Positions 10,940-20,539 are shown, counted from the first letter of the stretch. The stretch is 43,176 nt of DNA from an uncultured Flavobacterium sp. (GCA_913060575.1 CAJXRR010000002.1:1-43176), one strand, 5' to 3'. A program made the numbers and translations. Notes: generated by a model from the letters alone, not told the origin.

Positions 10940-11320
10940 ATGAACATTCCATCAGATTTAAAATATACAAAAGACCACGAGTGGGTAAAAATTGAAGGAG
11001 ATACAGCAATCGTAGGGATTACTGATTTCGCACAAGGAGAATTAGGAGATATCGTTTATGTAGATGTAGATACATTAGATGATACCGTAGAAAAAGACGA
11101 AGTATTTGGTTCTGTAGAAGCTGTAAAAACAGTTTCAGATTTATTTATGCCGTTATCTGGAGAAGTAATAGAATTTAATGAAGAATTAGAAGATGAGCCA
11201 GAGCTAGTTAATAAAGATCCATACGGTAAAGGATGGATGATTAAACTAACAATTAGCGACGATTCTCAAATAGCCGATTTATTAGATGCTCAAACGTATC
11301 AAGACCTTATTGGAGGATAA
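10940..11320 (+). CDS. gcvH: Glycine cleavage system H protein
   Basis: [36 protein letters not shown] and the lipoyl site [13 protein letters not shown]. Confidence 0.97.
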   Translation: MNIPSDLKYTKDHEWVKIEGDTAIVGITDFAQGELGDIVYVDVDTLDDTVEKDEVFGSVEAVKTVSDLFMPLSGEVIEFNEELEDEPELVNKDPYGKGWMIKLTISDDSQIADLLDAQTYQDLIGG

Positions 11321-11675
11321 GGCTATATTTATTGCTATTTCAATAACTATTTTTATAGCAATTCTTAGTCTCATTAAAACGGATAACATACCACTAGAAT
11401 CTTTTTCAAATTCAGATAAGGTATATCATGCTATTGCATATTTTTTCTTGATGCTTTCTTGGCTATATACTTTTCATAAAAAAGAAGCATTCAATAAAAA
11501 CGTTAAATATGTAATTCTTGCCTGTTTTATTTACGGCATAATTATTGAAGTATTGCAAGGTGTTACAACAACTTACAGGACAGCAAGTTATTTAGATATG
11601 CTAGCAAATGGTTCAGGAGTTGTCTTAGCGGTTTTAGCATTTCATTTATTTGAAAAAAAAATTCGGGTTATTTAA
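11286..11675 (+). CDS. VanZ-like family membrane protein
   Basis: Small protein with several TM segments and the motif [17 protein letters not shown]...YGIIIEVLQ; it overlaps the gcvH 3' end. Confidence 0.8.
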   Translation: MLKRIKTLLEDKAIFIAISITIFIAILSLIKTDNIPLESFSNSDKVYHAIAYFFLMLSWLYTFHKKEAFNKNVKYVILACFIYGIIIEVLQGVTTTYRTASYLDMLANGSGVVLAVLAFHLFEKKIRVI

Positions 11676-11684
11676 TGTTAAATC

Positions 11685-11716
11685 TTGTAAATCACACAAT
11701 AATTTAATTAAATTAG
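11685..11716 (+). promoter_or_regulatory. Possible promoter for the first TonB-like gene (TTG-N21-TAAATTAG)
   Basis: TTG at 11685-11687 and TAAATTAG at 11709-11716; one mismatch to TAnnTTTG. Confidence 0.35.
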
Positions 11717-11740
11717 CAAACTATTAAAAAACTTTCAGGA

Positions 11741-12460
11741 ATGGAAATCAAAAAAAACCCAAAAGCAAACTTAGAAAACTATAGTAAATTGTTTATGCAA
11801 TTAGGTCTAGTTTTAGCGCTTTTTGTTACCTATGTAGCTATAGAAAAAAAGACTTTTGATCGTCAATTTGGTGATTTAGGAGATGTGTCAATGAACGCTG
11901 ATATGGAAGAGGAAATTCCAATTACAGAGCGTATTGAACCAGAAATTCCTAAAACTCCACCACCACCAACTCCAGAAAAAATTGAGGTTGTTGAAGATGA
12001 AAAAGAAGTTGAAGAAACTGTCATAGAATCTACAGAAACTGATGAAACAGAAGCTGTAGAGGTTGAAGAAATTGTAGAGGTTGAAGAAGCTGAAGAAGTA
12101 ATTGAAGACGTTCCTTTTACTATTATTGAAGATGTACCGGTATTTCCAGGTTGTACAGGAAGTAAAGCTGAATTAAAATCTTGTTTTAACAAACAAATGC
12201 AAAGACATTTTGGTAAAAAATTCGATACAGATTTACCAAACGAGCTAGGATTATCTCCAGGTAGAAAAAGAATTATCATGTTATTTAAGATAGATAGAAC
12301 TGGTAATATTGTAGATATTAGAGCGAAGGCTCCACACCCAAGATTAACAGCAGAAGCTATTAGAATCATTAAATTACTTCCTAGAATGAAACCAGGAAGA
12401 CAAAGAGGAAAACCAGTAGGTGTAAAATACACACTTCCTATGAGAATAGATGTAGAATAA
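11741..12460 (+). CDS. Energy transducer TonB-like protein (copy 1)
   Basis: Single N-terminal TM, Pro-rich segment PKTPPPPTPEK, Glu/Val-rich spacer and a TonB-C-like domain (FKIDRTGNIVDIRAKAPHPRLTAEAIRIIKLLPRMKPGRQRGKPVGVKYTLPMRI). Confidence 0.88.
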   Translation: MEIKKNPKANLENYSKLFMQLGLVLALFVTYVAIEKKTFDRQFGDLGDVSMNADMEEEIPITERIEPEIPKTPPPPTPEKIEVVEDEKEVEETVIESTETDETEAVEVEEIVEVEEAEEVIEDVPFTIIEDVPVFPGCTGSKAELKSCFNKQMQRHFGKKFDTDLPNELGLSPGRKRIIMLFKIDRTGNIVDIRAKAPHPRLTAEAIRIIKLLPRMKPGRQRGKPVGVKYTLPMRIDVE

Positions 12461-12485
12461 TAATACATCATTTTAAAAATATTTG

Positions 12486-12515
12486 AATCCCAACTTTATA
12501 GTTGGGATTTTTTAT
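12486..12515 (+). terminator. Rho-independent terminator after TonB-like copy 1
   Basis: AATCCCAACT-TTAT-AGTTGGGATT, a perfect 10-bp stem followed by a T run. Confidence 0.85.
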
Positions 12516-12561
12516 TGGCATACTATTTGTTTTTTAGTAAATAATCTTAAAATAAATAGTT

Positions 12562-13281
12562 ATGCAAAACAAGAAAAACCCAAAGTACAATTTAGACAAT
12601 TACAGTAAAATTTTTATGCAACTAGGCTTAGTTTTAGCTCTCTTTGTTACCTATGTAATTGTAGAGTACGAAATAGTTAACAGAGAATTTAAAGAGCTTT
12701 CAGAAGTTAGTTTTATTTCTATTGTTGAAAATGAAACGATTATCACTAAAAGACCACAACCTAAAATACCTAAAGTTAAAAAACCACAACCTTTTATATC
12801 TATAGACAAAAAGAAAGATTTAGAAGACCTTATTGAAACTGTTATTAAACCGATAGATTTAGAACCAAAAGTTTCAGATTTTTTGGATACGTTTACTGAA
12901 GTTAAAATTGATGAAGAAATCATTGAAGATGTTCCAATGGATTTTGTTGAAAACGCACCAATATTTCCTGGTTGTAAAGGAAACAATAAAGAGTTAAAAG
13001 ATTGTTTTAATAAAAAAATCCAGCAACACTTTCAAAAGAAATTTGATTCAGATCTCCCAAATGAACTAGGATTGTCATCTGGAAAGAAAAGAGTCATTAT
13101 GCTTTTTAAAATAGATGAATCAGGAAACATTATCGATATCAGAACAAAAGCACCACATCCAAAGCTAGATAAAGAAGCTCAAAGAATTATAAAATTGTTA
13201 CCAAAAATGAAACCTGGACAACAACAAGGAAAAGCAGTACGAGTTAAATATACATTACCTATGAGAATAGATGTAGAGTAA
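12562..13281 (+). CDS. Energy transducer TonB-like protein (copy 2, tandem paralogue)
   Basis: Nearly collinear with copy 1: KKNPKxNLxNYSKxFMQLGLVLALFVTYV at the start and LLPKMKPGQQQGKAVRVKYTLPMRIDVE at the end. Confidence 0.87.
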   Translation: MQNKKNPKYNLDNYSKIFMQLGLVLALFVTYVIVEYEIVNREFKELSEVSFISIVENETIITKRPQPKIPKVKKPQPFISIDKKKDLEDLIETVIKPIDLEPKVSDFLDTFTEVKIDEEIIEDVPMDFVENAPIFPGCKGNNKELKDCFNKKIQQHFQKKFDSDLPNELGLSSGKKRVIMLFKIDESGNIIDIRTKAPHPKLDKEAQRIIKLLPKMKPGQQQGKAVRVKYTLPMRIDVE

Positions 13282-13420
13282 TTTTATATTTTTAGGAAAT
13301 TCAGTTTACTATAAAAAACAACTAAATTGGTTGCTTTTTATATTGATAGTAGATGCTAACAAAGATTTCAATAATAAATTGTATTTTCGAATCATATAAA
13401 ACGATACATTTCTTAGCTTT

Positions 13421-13999
13421 ATGAAATCTTACTTTGCACATGAAAGCGCTATCATAGATAATAATTGTAAAATTGGTTCTGGAACCAAAATTTGGCATTT
13501 TAGCCATGTGATGTCTAACTGTGTTATTGGTGAAAACTGTAATTTAGGTCAGAATGTTGTGGTTTCTCCAGAAGTTATTTTAGGCCAAAATGTAAAAGTT
13601 CAAAACAACGTTTCTATCTACACTGGAGTTATCTGTGAAGATGATGTCTTTTTAGGGCCTTCAATGGTATTTACCAATGTTATCAACCCAAGAAGTGCTA
13701 TTAAAAGAAGAGATGAGTTTAAAAGAACCCTGGTGAAACAAGGAGCAAGTATAGGAGCTAATGCTACCATTGTTTGTGGAAATGATATTGGTGAATATGC
13801 TTTTATAGGAGCCGGAGCCGTAGTTGTCAAAGAAGTTTTGCCCTATGCTTTGGTCGTTGGAAATCCTTCAAGACAAATAGGTTGGATTAGCGAATATGGA
13901 CATCGATTAGAATTTAATGAACATGGTTTTGCAATTTGTCCAGAGAGCAAAGAAACCTATCAATTAAAAGAAAATAGCGTATCTAAAATTAATCCTTAA
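13421..13999 (+). CDS. Left-handed beta-helix (hexapeptide) N-acetyltransferase, WbpD/WlbB-like
   Basis: Hexapeptide repeats ([28 protein letters not shown]) and the family-typical [35 protein letters not shown]. Confidence 0.85.
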   Translation: MKSYFAHESAIIDNNCKIGSGTKIWHFSHVMSNCVIGENCNLGQNVVVSPEVILGQNVKVQNNVSIYTGVICEDDVFLGPSMVFTNVINPRSAIKRRDEFKRTLVKQGASIGANATIVCGNDIGEYAFIGAGAVVVKEVLPYALVVGNPSRQIGWISEYGHRLEFNEHGFAICPESKETYQLKENSVSKINP

Positions 14000-16057
14000 A
14001 TGAAGAAACTTTTTCTTGCCATCTATATATTGCTTCCTATTATGGGTTTCTCTCAGGTAGAGAAATTTCCTGTTTTTGATGAATGTACAGGAGAAACCAT
14101 AGAAAACATAAAAGATTGTTTTTTTAAGCAAACAAAAGAAACATTTTACAACGAGTTTAAAGAACCACCAATAATTGAAAACGAGAATTTTAAAGGAATT
14201 ATCAACGCTACTTTTATTGTAAATAATCAAGGTTTTTTTAAGCTGATTTATGTCAATTCACCTTATCAAGAATTAAAAGATGAAGTAGAACGAGTTTTTT
14301 TAAAATTCCCTAAAATAAAACCGGCGAGTTATAATAATCATAATGTAGAAATGCAATTTGTTTTTCCGTTGGTTTTTCCTTTGTTAGATGACCCAGAACC
14401 AGAGATGATCTATAATTACGAACCTCAAAAAAAAGACCTCAATAAGGTAGTAAAAAGGTTAGTAAACACATCCAAATACCCAAAACATACAAGTCATTTA
14501 AATATTCCATTTACACATCAACGTTATGTAGATTATGAATATGCAATGCATAAAAATAATACGCATACGGCTTCAAAACCTTATTTATATAAAGATGTAA
14601 ATCAACTGATAAATTTAGATTCTACAGTAAATCAATTTATCAAACCTGAAAAACAAACTTGGCTTGGGAGAAAAGTTTGGAATGAACACTTATTATCCGT
14701 TCAAGGAGAAGATTATTGGTTTAATTTAGATTTTTTAGTTGATGTTCAACTAGGAAAAGATAATTCAGATAATGTTTCTTTTACCTATAATAACTCTAGA
14801 ATTTTACAAATACAAGGAGGCTTAGGAGAACAACTTTCTTACTCTGCAACGGTATATGAAAGTCAAGGTAGATTTGCAGGATATGTCAATGAATTTATTT
14901 CTAACCCCTCATTAAATAATCGTCCAGCTTTTTCTGAAGGATTAGTGCCAGGAAGAGGAAAAGCAAAAGGTTTTAAAGACGATGCTTACGATTATCCTGT
15001 AGCAGAAGGATATTTGTCTTATACACCAAATAAATTCTTACAGTTTCAATTTGGACATGGAAGAAATTTTATAGGAGACGGATATCGATCTTTTGTGCTT
15101 TCAGATGTGGCTGCTCCCTCTTTATATTTGAAGGCATCCGTAGATTTTTGGAAGTTTAAATATACAAATCTTTGGATATGGGGGAACGATTTAAGACCCG
15201 CTTCTGTTATTAATAATGAGCATGCTAGAAAGTACATTGCTATTCATTATTTGAGCATCAATATTACAGAAAGATTTAACTTAGGACTATTTGAAACGGC
15301 AATTTCTTCAAGTGAAAATGGCATTGATGCAGGTTTTTTTAATCCTGTAATGTTTTATAGATCTGTAGAATTTAATAGAGGTGAAGATTCTGGAAACGCC
15401 TTAGTTGGTTTAACTGCTAAGTATAAATTATCAGATCAAATCTCACTGTATTCTCAATTGGTCGTTGATGAATTTTCTGTTGGAAATCTTACAAACTTAG
15501 GAGACTGGAGAAATAAATTTTCTATTCAACTGGGGACAAAATATTTTGATGCTTTTAAGGTTAAAAACCTATTCTTACAAGGAGAGTTTAACTATGCAAG
15601 ACCTTATACTTTTGCTCATAGAAACCCAATATTAAATTATGGAAATAATAATCAAGCCTTAGGTCATTTATGGGGTGCAAATTTTTGGGAATTGGTAGGA
15701 ATTGCTAGATATAAAAAAGATCGTTGGAGTGGAAGCGCAAAGTTAATCATTGGTAAAAAAGGATTTGATTTTGTAGATGAAACGACCAGTTATGGAGGAA
15801 ACATTTTTCAATCGTATGATATAAGACTTGGTGATACGGGAAATGCTCTAGCTCAAGGAAACGCAGCTACTATTTTTAATATAGACTTACAGGGAGATTA
15901 TTTAATCAACCCTTCTAATAATTTAAGTTTATTTGCAGGTGTTAGTTATCGTAATTTTTCGATTGATGCACCAACAAATGGATTCTCAACTAACAATAAT
16001 ATGTGGATAAGAGCAGGTATCCGAGCCGATTTATTTAACTGGTATTTAGATTTTTAA
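14000..16057 (+). CDS. Outer-membrane beta-barrel protein, RemB/Wzi (capsule-assembly)-like, with an N-terminal TonB-C-like domain
   Basis: Signal peptide (LFLAIYILLPIMGFSQ), N-terminal KFPVFDEC...CFFKQT resembling the TonB-C domains upstream, and a C-terminal barrel-like region (FQFGHGRNFIGDGYRSFVLSD). Confidence 0.6.
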   Translation: MKKLFLAIYILLPIMGFSQVEKFPVFDECTGETIENIKDCFFKQTKETFYNEFKEPPIIENENFKGIINATFIVNNQGFFKLIYVNSPYQELKDEVERVFLKFPKIKPASYNNHNVEMQFVFPLVFPLLDDPEPEMIYNYEPQKKDLNKVVKRLVNTSKYPKHTSHLNIPFTHQRYVDYEYAMHKNNTHTASKPYLYKDVNQLINLDSTVNQFIKPEKQTWLGRKVWNEHLLSVQGEDYWFNLDFLVDVQLGKDNSDNVSFTYNNSRILQIQGGLGEQLSYSATVYESQGRFAGYVNEFISNPSLNNRPAFSEGLVPGRGKAKGFKDDAYDYPVAEGYLSYTPNKFLQFQFGHGRNFIGDGYRSFVLSDVAAPSLYLKASVDFWKFKYTNLWIWGNDLRPASVINNEHARKYIAIHYLSINITERFNLGLFETAISSSENGIDAGFFNPVMFYRSVEFNRGEDSGNALVGLTAKYKLSDQISLYSQLVVDEFSVGNLTNLGDWRNKFSIQLGTKYFDAFKVKNLFLQGEFNYARPYTFAHRNPILNYGNNNQALGHLWGANFWELVGIARYKKDRWSGSAKLIIGKKGFDFVDETTSYGGNIFQSYDIRLGDTGNALAQGNAATIFNIDLQGDYLINPSNNLSLFAGVSYRNFSIDAPTNGFSTNNNMWIRAGIRADLFNWYLDF

Positions 16058-16077
16058 TCGGCACAGTCTTTATCAAT

Positions 16078-16111
16078 AAAAAAGAGGAAAACAATTGTTT
16101 TCCTCTTTTTT
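16078..16111. terminator. Bidirectional terminator between convergent genes
   Basis: Perfect 34-bp palindrome AAAAAAGAGGAAAACAATTGTTTTCCTCTTTTTT. Confidence 0.9.
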
Positions 16112-16138
16112 TATCAGTCTAAAAAACAATAAACGATC

Positions 16139-18991
16139 TTATTCTTTAATAAGTTTAATGGTTTTGTTGTTTTGATTGTTTTTTATTCTAAGGAAATAGA
16201 TTCCTTTATTTAGAGAACTGATATCAAAATTATGACCGGCCTCAAACCTTCCATTAAATTCTTTAACTGCTTTTCCTAAAAGATTATAAATAATGACACC
16301 GTTAGTTTCTTTATTTATCTGGAAATTACTATTTGCAGGGTTTGGGTAAATAGATAAACCATTAGAAACAATACTCTCATCTTCTGATGATAGAGTAGCA
16401 GCAGCATTTCCAAAAATTCTAAATTCACCAGCTGGGATAAGAATTGGTGTTGAAGTGCTCGAGACATTAAATGAGGTATTATCCATTAAATTATACCATG
16501 TTCCAGTAGTTGGAAAATCGGGTACAATGTTTTGATCAATAGTTCTAAAGTTTGCTAAAATCACAACGTTTTTTAATTGACCATCTGGAATACTTGTATC
16601 AAAAATATAGGCTCTTACAGATTGTGTTGCTCCTTCTAAAACAAAATCACCTTCAAATACAGGTTCGTTTATTTTTAAATCAATTAAACGAGCCCAGGTG
16701 TTGTATAGATTACTTCTATCTCCATCGGCTAACCAGTTTTCTGTCCACTGAGGTTGTGGTTTGGTTGCTAATTTACAACCGTCATTTCCATTTTGGACAC
16801 TACCATTGTTACAAGTCCAAATTGAATCATCCATTCCTAAAGAAGCAAAATGCCAAATCATTTTAGGGCCAGGCAACGTTAAACTTACAGCCCCCATAGA
16901 TCCCATTCTTTTTAAAGCTATGTTTAAGTTTCTTACATTATGAGAAGAATTAGAATTGTTTCCAAAAGTTACAGCTTCATACATCACGCGCTCTTCATCA
17001 TGACTTTCTGGATACATCATCAATCTAGGGGCATTAAAACCTCTACTTTGATGCGTAGCTCTAGAAATATTTGAAGTAAATCCTTGAACAAAATCTGTGT
17101 ATTCTGAAGTCATTTTACCCCACATCATAACACCTTTTGAAACAGTCTCATTTAGTCTATAATTCGCCCACTGTTGTTCTTCATTATCAGATCCTAAATG
17201 CTCAAAAATTACATAGTGAGTTGGATCGATACTCCAAGAATGATCTGCATAAGATTTTAAAACGTCTACACGGTCTTGTTGGTAATTGTCTGTACAACCA
17301 CTACCAGAGCCCGGTCCACAATTTTGAGTAAATCCTTTGGTTAAATCCCAACGGAATCCATCAATTTTATATTCTGTAACCCAATGCTCAACAACCTTTT
17401 TTGTATAGTTTTGAGTTAATGAATTAGAATGATCAAAATCATTAAAAACACTATAATCGTGCTGAGCGACCGTGTTAAAATATGGGTTTTCAGAAGAAGG
17501 ACCTCCCCAACCATCATCATCGGGATCATCCATCCACATTCTTACTAAAGGATTTCTTCCAGTTGCATGGTTTAATGCAATATCAAGAATTACAGCAATT
17601 CCATTTTGATGACATAAATCAACAAATTCTTTGAATTTTTCTGGAGTTCCATAAAATTTATCCAATGCATAATGAAATGAAGTATTATATCCCCATGTTT
17701 CATTCCCATCAAATTCCATAATTGGCATTAATTGAATGGCATTTATTTTTAAGTTTTTAAAATAGTCGAAACGATCAATAAGGTTTTGATAACTTCTATT
17801 TGCATCAAAATCTCTAATTAATAACTCATAAACAACTAAATCCTCTTTTTTAGGTTTATCAAAACTATCAACTACCCAATTGTAGGGTGTTTGACCAGTT
17901 TTAATTAAGGTAACTTCTCTTTCTTGACCTGCTGGATATGAAGGCATTCCAGGAAAATTTGAAATTCCCCCGTCGTCAAATGGAGACAAAACTATTGGAG
18001 AATAAGGATCCGCAGTTTTTACGATTTGTGGTGAATTTGCAATGGGTGTTTCATCTACCAACCAATATTGATAGGTATAATATTGACCAGAAGTTAATCC
18101 TGTAATTTCTATCCAATATAAATCAGAATCTGAAACATCTTGTTTCATCACTAAGTTGTTATCGAATTCATAATTATTAAAGCTACCGGCAACAAAAATA
18201 TAATCTTTGTTGGGAGCTTTTACAGCGAGTGTTACTTTGGTTGCATCACTAGGGTTGTAATTAACTCCTTCAACAATTCCAGCTGGAATTGCCTCTTGAA
18301 CAACCGTTGGATTAACAACAACTTGAAACTCTTCAGAAAGTACTTCAGATCCATTATCTGCTTCTAACACAAAAGTCGTTGTGGTAGTTACAGAGGGAGA
18401 GAAATTATAATTAGTAATACCATTTTGAGTATTTACTGTTGCTCCATTTGCTTTTAAGGTAAAATCTGCGGTTTGTGTAGCAGTAGCAGTAATTGGAACA
18501 CTAGCTCCAGAGTTTACTATAGTTGGGTTATCTGTTGGTGCGGTAAGTGTTAGTTGAAAAAGGCCTACTTGAATAAAAAAATCACTACAACCAGTATCTT
18601 TAAATTCTTGACTTCCATCTTCATTTCTAAAGACCATTCCCAATTGAGTAACATTAGCAGCTTGAGTTGAAGTTAATGTATAATATGTAGATGGATTAAT
18701 GGTAATTGCCCAAAGACCACCACCAATAGAAATCATTTCTCCAACACCATCATCTTGTCCCCAATTACCAACAACATTAAATCCAAAGGCATTAGAATCA
18801 TCACCTGCACCAGAATGCATATAGACTTTTGTTGGATTATTGAATCCATTACAATCTGTATCTGTACTATTAACATCAACTGTTATAGTAATCGATTGAT
18901 TTAATTCAAAAGTACTAGGACTTACTGTTACTTGACCGTAAAAAGTTATTGAGGTAAGTATAAGGAGTAATAAAAGCGTAATTTTCTTCAT
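16139..18991 (-). CDS. Secreted GH13 alpha-amylase with N-terminal accessory (Ig/CBM-like) domains and a T9SS type A sorting domain
   Basis: GH13 motifs DIALNHATG, GFRWDLTKGF, IFEHLG, YPESHDEER; C-terminal NGLSIYPNPANSNFQI...LNKGIYFLRIKNNQNNKTIKLIKE; signal peptide at the N-terminus. Confidence 0.93.
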   Translation of the reverse strand: MKKITLLLLLILTSITFYGQVTVSPSTFELNQSITITVDVNSTDTDCNGFNNPTKVYMHSGAGDDSNAFGFNVVGNWGQDDGVGEMISIGGGLWAITINPSTYYTLTSTQAANVTQLGMVFRNEDGSQEFKDTGCSDFFIQVGLFQLTLTAPTDNPTIVNSGASVPITATATQTADFTLKANGATVNTQNGITNYNFSPSVTTTTTFVLEADNGSEVLSEEFQVVVNPTVVQEAIPAGIVEGVNYNPSDATKVTLAVKAPNKDYIFVAGSFNNYEFDNNLVMKQDVSDSDLYWIEITGLTSGQYYTYQYWLVDETPIANSPQIVKTADPYSPIVLSPFDDGGISNFPGMPSYPAGQEREVTLIKTGQTPYNWVVDSFDKPKKEDLVVYELLIRDFDANRSYQNLIDRFDYFKNLKINAIQLMPIMEFDGNETWGYNTSFHYALDKFYGTPEKFKEFVDLCHQNGIAVILDIALNHATGRNPLVRMWMDDPDDDGWGGPSSENPYFNTVAQHDYSVFNDFDHSNSLTQNYTKKVVEHWVTEYKIDGFRWDLTKGFTQNCGPGSGSGCTDNYQQDRVDVLKSYADHSWSIDPTHYVIFEHLGSDNEEQQWANYRLNETVSKGVMMWGKMTSEYTDFVQGFTSNISRATHQSRGFNAPRLMMYPESHDEERVMYEAVTFGNNSNSSHNVRNLNIALKRMGSMGAVSLTLPGPKMIWHFASLGMDDSIWTCNNGSVQNGNDGCKLATKPQPQWTENWLADGDRSNLYNTWARLIDLKINEPVFEGDFVLEGATQSVRAYIFDTSIPDGQLKNVVILANFRTIDQNIVPDFPTTGTWYNLMDNTSFNVSSTSTPILIPAGEFRIFGNAAATLSSEDESIVSNGLSIYPNPANSNFQINKETNGVIIYNLLGKAVKEFNGRFEAGHNFDISSLNKGIYFLRIKNNQNNKTIKLIKE

Positions 18992-19004
18992 ATATAAATT
19001 TTTT

Positions 19005-19037
19005 AAAAAAAAAGGCTGAAATACATCAGCCTTTTTT
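19005..19037 (-). terminator. Terminator or attenuator-like hairpin between the SusF-like gene and the T9SS amylase
   Basis: Minus strand AAAAAAGGCTGA-TGTATT-TCAGCCTTTTTTTTT. Confidence 0.75.
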
Positions 19038-19051
19038 GTCTATAAATACTC

Positions 19052-20518
19052 TTAGTTAGGTATGATTACATAGCTACCATCTAAGTCATTAAACCATACA
19101 TCGTATGAACCAGTTGGTGCATTGAAAGGGAAGTTATCTCCACCTGTATCAAATCTTCCTTGACCAAATAATTCATCTGATCCAGTATATCTCCAAAGAC
19201 CGTTACCCCAATCATCATTAGGTCTAATTAAGAACTCTTCACCGTTTGTGAATGTTACTCCATTAGCATACCATAAATGAGGGTTGTTAGGATCTTGTGT
19301 TAAATCTATTTCATCTCCATCTCCCCATCCACCGATAGCTTGACCAATAAGACCAATTCTAGCGTATGTTGGAGCTGTAGTAGCATCATAAGAAGTTACA
19401 GTAAATCCTGAACCAGCACTTAATGGAGCAAAAGTGTATGTATAATATCCAGCAGCACCTACATTAAATGTTCCTGGATCTGACCCACCACCTGGGTTTA
19501 CAGCAACTGTTGTACCATCATTGGTACCCCATTGTGGTTGCCATTGCCCTTTTGTTTCTAGCATTTTAAAGGCTCCTGCGTTAAAATAACCAGTAAAATA
19601 ATAAGAGTTTGGTGTCGTTTGACTTCTAAAAACCGCAGTATTGTTATTGTTGTTATTCCAACCTGGTGTGGTTGCATCTCCAACAAAATATAAATATGGG
19701 AAAATAGTATTAAAAGGTGTAATCGAAACAGTAATTGTTTCAGACGTTCTTGTTAAAGTACTTCCATTTTCATTAGTCGTTCTAGCGATAATTCTCATGT
19801 CAGCATCACCTGCTGTATCTGCAGGGATACCTAATCCTAAAGCAATAACATTTAATTCAGCATGAGTAACTTCTAATGTTTCTAAATTAGTTACAACACC
19901 AACAGCAGCAGGACTAGCAAAATCTGATCCTGCAGCAGCAGCTTCAATTGTATATTCAACATCAATACCTAAAGTAGATGATAATACTGCATCAGACCAG
20001 TTAACAGTCATTGCAACTAAATCTTGTGATGCTATTGATAGTACAAAACTATCTCCACCTACCGGACTACTTATTTGAGCAGGATCAGTTGGATAAGTAG
20101 TTACTAAAAATAACACTGTATTAGAGACCGAAGCCCCTGAATTAATTCTAACATAGACAGCTACATCTCTAAAGGTGGTAGCACCTGCATTAATGATTGC
20201 ATCATTTAAGTTTTCAACACTGTAAGAAAAAGATCTACCTGTAGCAGTTCCTAAAACGATAGGGGTTGCAAAAGTATCCTCTAATGACATTTCAACATCA
20301 TAAGAAGAGCTTCCTGTTAAATCATCTTTCCAAGTAACATTTAATGCTGGATTAGTAGGTAATCCAAAATTTAAGAAAATGTTACTAATTCCTGGTTGTT
20401 GTAATACAAAAGCAGCTTCAGGGCTAGTTATTGTAATACTTTCGTCGTCGTCACAAGCACCAAACAATAAAGTAAGGGCTAGAAAAGCAAAACTTAATTT
20501 TTTTAAATATAATTTCAT
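19052..20518 (-). CDS. SusE/SusF-like outer-membrane starch-binding lipoprotein
   Basis: Lipobox LLFGACDDDES, SusE-like N-terminal domain, and two C-terminal binding-like modules (VGDATTPGWNNNNNN...WQPQWGTNDG; YDVWFNDLDGSYVIIPN). Confidence 0.85.
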   Translation of the reverse strand: MKLYLKKLSFAFLALTLLFGACDDDESITITSPEAAFVLQQPGISNIFLNFGLPTNPALNVTWKDDLTGSSSYDVEMSLEDTFATPIVLGTATGRSFSYSVENLNDAIINAGATTFRDVAVYVRINSGASVSNTVLFLVTTYPTDPAQISSPVGGDSFVLSIASQDLVAMTVNWSDAVLSSTLGIDVEYTIEAAAAGSDFASPAAVGVVTNLETLEVTHAELNVIALGLGIPADTAGDADMRIIARTTNENGSTLTRTSETITVSITPFNTIFPYLYFVGDATTPGWNNNNNNTAVFRSQTTPNSYYFTGYFNAGAFKMLETKGQWQPQWGTNDGTTVAVNPGGGSDPGTFNVGAAGYYTYTFAPLSAGSGFTVTSYDATTAPTYARIGLIGQAIGGWGDGDEIDLTQDPNNPHLWYANGVTFTNGEEFLIRPNDDWGNGLWRYTGSDELFGQGRFDTGGDNFPFNAPTGSYDVWFNDLDGSYVIIPN

Positions 20519-20539
20519 GTCTTTTATTTTATCTATTGA

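Noticed and set aside
11863-12471. 202-aa minus-strand ORF opposite TonB-like copy 1
   Set aside because: Ser/Thr-rich low-complexity translation is the antisense shadow of the Glu/Val-rich spacer; no independent family signal.
13313-13342. Possible terminator after TonB-like copy 2 (CAAC...GTTG flanked by A/T tracts)
   Set aside because: Four-bp core with a mismatch in the flanks; too weak to call.
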